From Flavobacteriales bacterium (GTDB lineage: Bacteria > Bacteroidota > Bacteroidia > Flavobacteriales_E > Vicingaceae), in assembly GCA_016763135.1 (NCBI GenBank), contig JAESUI010000183.1:1-10257 (forward strand): 10,257 bases of DNA. The letters are read 5' to 3'. The notes beneath the pieces are model-generated. The model worked only from the letters and a program-made list of their open reading frames with translations, had not been told where the DNA came from and did not search any database. The position numbers and the translations under genes are program-made. Shown here in pieces: positions 6,656 through 10,257 of this stretch; position 1 is the stretch's first letter; every line of letters starts with the position of its first letter.

Positions 6656-9600
6656 CTAAACTTTATCCTTCTTATTCCTAAAATAGGCAATTACAGCTAT
6701 TACTATAATTACTCCTGCAGAAATAGGCACAAAAGTAGGTATTGGAACAGGATCTCCTGCTGCATAAGAGTGCAACCCAGACAAATAGTAGTTTACCCCA
6801 AAATAAGTCATCAGCACTACTCCTAGTCCTAAAACTGATAATAAATTGAATAAGAATTTTCCATTGGCTTTAGGAATAAAACGTAAGTGCAACAGCATTG
6901 CATAATACAATACAATAACTAGTGCCCATGTTTCCTTTGGATCCCAACCCCAATATCTTCCCCAGCTTTCGTTTGCCCAAATACCACCTAAAAATGTACC
7001 GATAGCTGCCATAAACAATCCAACTGTTATCGTCATTTCGTTAATTAACGTTAACTCTTTTAAGGTGTCGTTTATTCTAATTTTGTTCTTTGCAGTTTTA
7101 AATATCATTAATAGTAAATTGATAAATCCAAGTAATGCTCCTAAACCTAAAAACCCATAACTTCCTGTAATTACAGCAACATGTATCATTAACCAATACG
7201 ATTTTAATACAGGAACCAATGGCGTTATTTCTGGATCCATAAAATTAAGGTGGGCAACCATTAGAATTAAAGAAGCTAAAAATGCCGTTGCAGCAACAGT
7301 CATTTTTGATTGTTTTAAAAAGACAAAACCCGCCAACATGGTAACAAAAGCAATGTAAATCATTGATTCGTATCCATTACTCCAAGGAGCATGACCAGAA
7401 ATATACCAACGAGCAGCGAGTCCTGCAATTTGACTAAGAAATAGAATAAACAGTCCAGCAATTAGCACATTGATAACTATTCGTTTCCACTTTTTAGGGC
7501 TAAAAATATCAGCGAATAAAAAGAATAACATCAATAAACCAATTAGCCCATAATACATAAACAGTTTTTTAAAAATGTTTATCTTATTGTATTTGATTTC
7601 TGCATCTATTTTTGATTGCGAAGGAATAACATCTGCACCAAATTTATGTTGGTAATCAACAATATGCTTTAACGTACTATCCGCTAAACTCCAATCATTT
7701 GCCTTAAACGATTGTGAAATGGCACCAAAATACATTGGCAAAATTGCCTTTACAAAAATTGAATCATGTGTTGTAAACTGTTTATAATCCATGCTAGTAA
7801 ACCATGTATTGTTGGCGTCTTTATATTTCGGAAACACTTTCATTAATGAGCCCTGAAACACCATGTAACAAATGTTTACACGTTCATCCACTTTAATTAG
7901 CTCTTTATCATACTTGCTTTGTTCTGATGGTTTTTTACGTTTTGCCTCTTCCACATCTTTAGTAATGATGTAATTAAATTTTTCATCAAAGAAATCAACA
8001 AAAGAAACATAATGATCTTCCGCTCCGAGCTGTTTTTCTAACTCTGGATTACGAACTTTAATCATTTTAACTGTTTGCCATTGTGAAGGATTATGCATCA
8101 TTCCTAACAATACCTGAGCTGGTGATTGTCCTTTAAACTCTTCTTTACCATAGAGCTTACGCAAGACTTCAGAAGCAAAAGTATGAATGGGTTTTATTCT
8201 TCCTCCTTGATCTTGTACCAACAAATGAGCAAACTTATCAGCGTGCATTTCATCAATAACCAGTTCTTCTGTTTGTATTGATTTTTCGTGATCATGACCC
8301 TCGTGCTGAGCTGATAGATTATTAACTGAGAACGTTGAGAGTAAGAAAAATAGTCCTACAATAACTTCTCTTCTTGCTCTTAATTTTTTAATGCTTTTAC
8401 GTAAAGATGCAAACCTGGAACTTTTCCTCATTAATGTGAGAATCATTCCTAAAAACAAAAAGAAGTAGCCAATATAAGTAACCATTGTCCCCCAAAAATC
8501 ATGATTTACAGAAAGTACTGTTCCCTTTCCATCTTGATCATAAGACGACTGAAAAAAGCGATAACCATCATAATCTAACACATTATTCATATATATTCTA
8601 TGGTCAATTTCTACTCCTCCATCACGGTTATCCAGCAATGTAACTTCACTTTCAAAAGAAGAAGGACTCATAGATCCTGGATATCTTTCTAAGATAAATT
8701 TATTTAATCTAATAGAAAAAGGTGTTGTAATTCGTTTAGAACCATAAGCCAACGAAATATTTAAATTATCTAATTGGAAAATAGTATGATTTGAAGCATA
8801 ACCTTTTCCACCAAAAAGAATAACTTCTTCAACCTTATCATTACATGTTACATCAACAATTAAAGCATCTTCTCCATTCTTATTTTCTTTTGGAGCAGAC
8901 ATTTGCTTTATCACTACATTTTTATGTACTTCTTTAAATACTAATTGAACATCGTTGACTGTATATAACCGTCTATTCTTAAACTGATGAACAGTATCTT
9001 TAGCAAGTACAGCAGTACTTTTATCATCCATACTCAAATATTTAATATCGTATGGAGAAAGAATGATTAACCCTGAATCAGTTTCACTTATTTTAATTGC
9101 TTCTGATCTTGAATCATCATTAAAAGCAACTGGAAATTCACCAAAGAACTTAGTCTGGCCACTTTCAATGTATCGAGAAACTCTACCACTTTGTCCAACA
9201 GTAACAATTTCAATGATACTTTTTCCTTTATCAGATACTACAACTGTATCAATAGAGTTTGGAATAAATCCTTTATAGGCTATTGCTATTTGGTTACCCT
9301 TAAAATTAAAACTGTGATTGAATTTAGAATTGTACTTAGAATTTAAATAAAGCACATCATCATAAGTTAGTTGGTCAACCTTATCATCTACCTTAAATTG
9401 TAAGTAAGTGTCTGCAGAAACAATGGTATTACTCATCTCTCCCTCTCTAATGTGCATTGAGCCTTCAAAACTAATGTAGCGAGTAATTCCAGCTCCAATA
9501 ATAATTACGATAAATGCGAAATGAAACATCAAAGTAGTTGTCTTTTCTAACCTGAAAAGCTTGTATTTAAAAACGTTACCTATTAAATTAATAGTTAACA

Positions 9601-9769
9601 ATAAGAGTATTAGTTCGAACCATTTTGTATTAAAAATTAAGGCTTTAGATGCTGCTGTTCCGTAATCATTCTCTATAAATGTAGCATAGCCAATAGCAAA
9701 CGAAAAAACAACTAATAAAAAAGCTGTTAGCTTCGTTGAAAACAGAATACTTTTAATAGAATTTAGCAT
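6656..9769 (-). CDS. ccsBA: Fused cytochrome c synthase CcsBA (ResB-ResC fusion)
   Basis: This is the System II cytochrome c synthase. It moves heme across the inner membrane and ligates it to CxxCH apocytochromes on the periplasmic side. CcsB/ResB and CcsA/ResC are fused in one chain, as in Bacteroidota and Helicobacter. From the start at 9769 it has 1037 residues. The ResB part covers about 1-447: membrane helices near 10-30, 52-66 and 80-97 with His 83 (LMFHFAF), a long periplasmic domain, and a helix at 426-447. A second signal-like helix at 468-485 leads into a periplasmic insert of about 240 residues with HEGHDHE at 489-495. The CcsA part (about 735-1035) has His 793 (SGHAPW), His 863 (WLMIHVA), the WWD heme motif (W931 to W948, with WGRYWGWDPKETW) and His 1000 (SGLHSY). 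These four histidines correspond to the TM and periplasmic heme ligands of the family. The frame extends to an ATG at 9784, but MLNSIKSILFSTKL looks like the natural N-terminus and leaves room for a leader. Confidence 0.93.
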   Translation of the reverse strand: MLNSIKSILFSTKLTAFLLVVFSFAIGYATFIENDYGTAASKALIFNTKWFELILLLLTINLIGNVFKYKLFRLEKTTTLMFHFAFIVIIIGAGITRYISFEGSMHIREGEMSNTIVSADTYLQFKVDDKVDQLTYDDVLYLNSKYNSKFNHSFNFKGNQIAIAYKGFIPNSIDTVVVSDKGKSIIEIVTVGQSGRVSRYIESGQTKFFGEFPVAFNDDSRSEAIKISETDSGLIILSPYDIKYLSMDDKSTAVLAKDTVHQFKNRRLYTVNDVQLVFKEVHKNVVIKQMSAPKENKNGEDALIVDVTCNDKVEEVILFGGKGYASNHTIFQLDNLNISLAYGSKRITTPFSIRLNKFILERYPGSMSPSSFESEVTLLDNRDGGVEIDHRIYMNNVLDYDGYRFFQSSYDQDGKGTVLSVNHDFWGTMVTYIGYFFLFLGMILTLMRKSSRFASLRKSIKKLRARREVIVGLFFLLSTFSVNNLSAQHEGHDHEKSIQTEELVIDEMHADKFAHLLVQDQGGRIKPIHTFASEVLRKLYGKEEFKGQSPAQVLLGMMHNPSQWQTVKMIKVRNPELEKQLGAEDHYVSFVDFFDEKFNYIITKDVEEAKRKKPSEQSKYDKELIKVDERVNICYMVFQGSLMKVFPKYKDANNTWFTSMDYKQFTTHDSIFVKAILPMYFGAISQSFKANDWSLADSTLKHIVDYQHKFGADVIPSQSKIDAEIKYNKINIFKKLFMYYGLIGLLMLFFLFADIFSPKKWKRIVINVLIAGLFILFLSQIAGLAARWYISGHAPWSNGYESMIYIAFVTMLAGFVFLKQSKMTVAATAFLASLILMVAHLNFMDPEITPLVPVLKSYWLMIHVAVITGSYGFLGLGALLGFINLLLMIFKTAKNKIRINDTLKELTLINEMTITVGLFMAAIGTFLGGIWANESWGRYWGWDPKETWALVIVLYYAMLLHLRFIPKANGKFLFNLLSVLGLGVVLMTYFGVNYYLSGLHSYAAGDPVPIPTFVPISAGVIIVIAVIAYFRNKKDKV

Positions 9770-9794
9770 AAATATTATCATCAAATTATGACAA

Positions 9795-9802
9795 CAAAAT
9801 TA
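9795..9802 (-). promoter_or_regulatory. -7 box (TAATTTTG) for ccsBA
   Basis: The minus strand reads TAATTTTG, an exact match to TAnnTTTG. Transcription would start near 9788, about 20 bases before the ATG at 9769 but only a few bases before the one at 9784, which favours the 9769 start. No clear -33 TTG is seen. Confidence 0.45.
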
Positions 9803-9804
9803 GT

Positions 9805-9812
9805 TATTTTTA
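9805..9812 (+). promoter_or_regulatory. Possible -7 box (TATTTTTA) for the DUF2520 gene
   Basis: TATTTTTA followed by C differs from TAnnTTTG only in the last base. It lies 20 bases upstream of the TTG start at 9833 and two bases from the opposite-facing ccsBA box. Very AT-rich surroundings make a chance match possible. Confidence 0.35.
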
Positions 9813-9832
9813 CACAGTCTAATTGGATTAAT

Positions 9833-10257
9833 TTGATTAAAAAAATAACATTAATAGGTGCTGGTAATGTAGCCACACATCTTGGAAAAGCTTTTTCGGA
9901 TAAAGGTTTTATAATAAATGAAGTATATAGTAAATCTACAAAAAATGCTGCTGTACTTGCAACAAAACTAAATGCGACAGCTTGCACTAACATCAAGCAA
10001 TTGAGCAGAGAAAGTGATGTTTATATCATCTGTATTAAAGATGACTTTATTAATGATGTAGCAACTCAATTTTTATTTAACGAAAAAATAGTAGTCCACA
10101 CTTCTGGAAGTGTTGCCATGAATGTTTTAGGGGGATTTAAGAATTATGGAATTTTTTATCCTTTACAAACGTTTTCTAAAGAGGTTGAAGTAAACATAAA
10201 CGAAGTACCTTTCTGCATTGAAGCTAATGATAGTGAAACTGAAGAAACCTTATTATC
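9833..10257 (+). CDS. Rossmann-fold / DUF2520 protein, 5' part (runs off the window)
   Basis: The first 141 residues of a predicted NAD(P)-binding protein are present; the 3' end is outside the window. The N-terminus LIKKITLIGAGNVATHLGKAF has the dinucleotide-binding GxGxxA (residues 9-14). Later come DVYIICIKDD (62-71), VVHTSGS (87-93) and YGIFYPLQTFSK (105-116), all typical of Bacteroidota proteins annotated as Rossmann-like with a C-terminal DUF2520 domain, distantly related to pyrroline-5-carboxylate and F420-dependent NADP reductases. The reaction is unknown. I chose the TTG at 9833 because homologous proteins begin a few residues before the Gly-rich loop. An in-frame ATG at 9788 would add 15 residues (MTTKLVIFTQSNWIN) with no family likeness and leave only 3 bases to the 9784 ccsBA ATG, overlapping both promoters. 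It is divergent from ccsBA. Confidence 0.8.
   Translation, partial: MIKKITLIGAGNVATHLGKAFSDKGFIINEVYSKSTKNAAVLATKLNATACTNIKQLSRESDVYIICIKDDFINDVATQFLFNEKIVVHTSGSVAMNVLGGFKNYGIFYPLQTFSKEVEVNINEVPFCIEANDSETEETLL

Noticed and set aside
6632..6826. Plus-strand 64-codon open frame near the end of ccsBA
   Set aside because: Mostly antisense to the conserved CcsA C-terminus; low-complexity translation.
9781..9996. Minus-strand 71-codon open frame
   Set aside because: Antisense to the DUF2520 gene, whose GxGxxA loop is in this stretch; also covers the divergent promoter region.

Overview
The window looks like chromosomal DNA of a low-GC member of the Bacteroidota, most likely Flavobacteriales. This rests on gene content and signals: an OmpA protein of the Bacteroidota type with a beta-propeller-style N-terminal region, a fused CcsB-CcsA cytochrome c synthase, a nuclease-UVR protein next to etfBA, TAnnTTTG-type -7 promoter boxes, and start codons mostly without a Shine-Dalgarno sequence. 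No rRNA, tRNA, CRISPR array or insertion sequence was seen. The genes are ordinary housekeeping genes, and I found no convincing new multi-gene system.

Layout: positions 1-763 (+) hold the 3' end of an OmpA-family envelope protein gene, broken by a one-base frameshift in a short A-run. It converges with no gap on a minus-strand block: nucleoside transporter nupC (764-2071), a bifunctional-nuclease/UVR protein (2121-2744), etfA (2792-3742) and etfB (3780-4520). Read in transcription order this is etfB-etfA-nuclease-nupC with gaps of 37-49 bases, probably one operon. The etfA-to-nuclease gap carries a terminator-like hairpin whose T-run touches the nuclease start codon. Upstream lie a small cysteine-rich protein gene (4676-4891) and a superfamily II helicase gene (4991-6505), both also on the minus strand.

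The right part holds the very large ccsBA gene (6656 to 9769 or 9784, minus), for System II cytochrome c maturation. It is divergent from a plus-strand Rossmann/DUF2520 gene that runs off the window end. Their promoters appear to sit back to back within about 20 bases.

Functionally, EtfAB passes electrons from acyl-CoA dehydrogenases and similar flavoenzymes towards the quinone pool, and CcsBA attaches heme to c-type cytochromes of the respiratory chain, so both serve aerobic energy metabolism. NupC imports nucleosides. The helicase and the cysteine-rich protein have no evident link to the others beyond shared strand. The points worth a second look are the OmpA frameshift, the hairpin in front of the nuclease gene, the heptamer repeat between etfB and etfA, the diverged cysteine-rich protein, the histidine-rich segment inside CcsBA and the compact divergent promoter.
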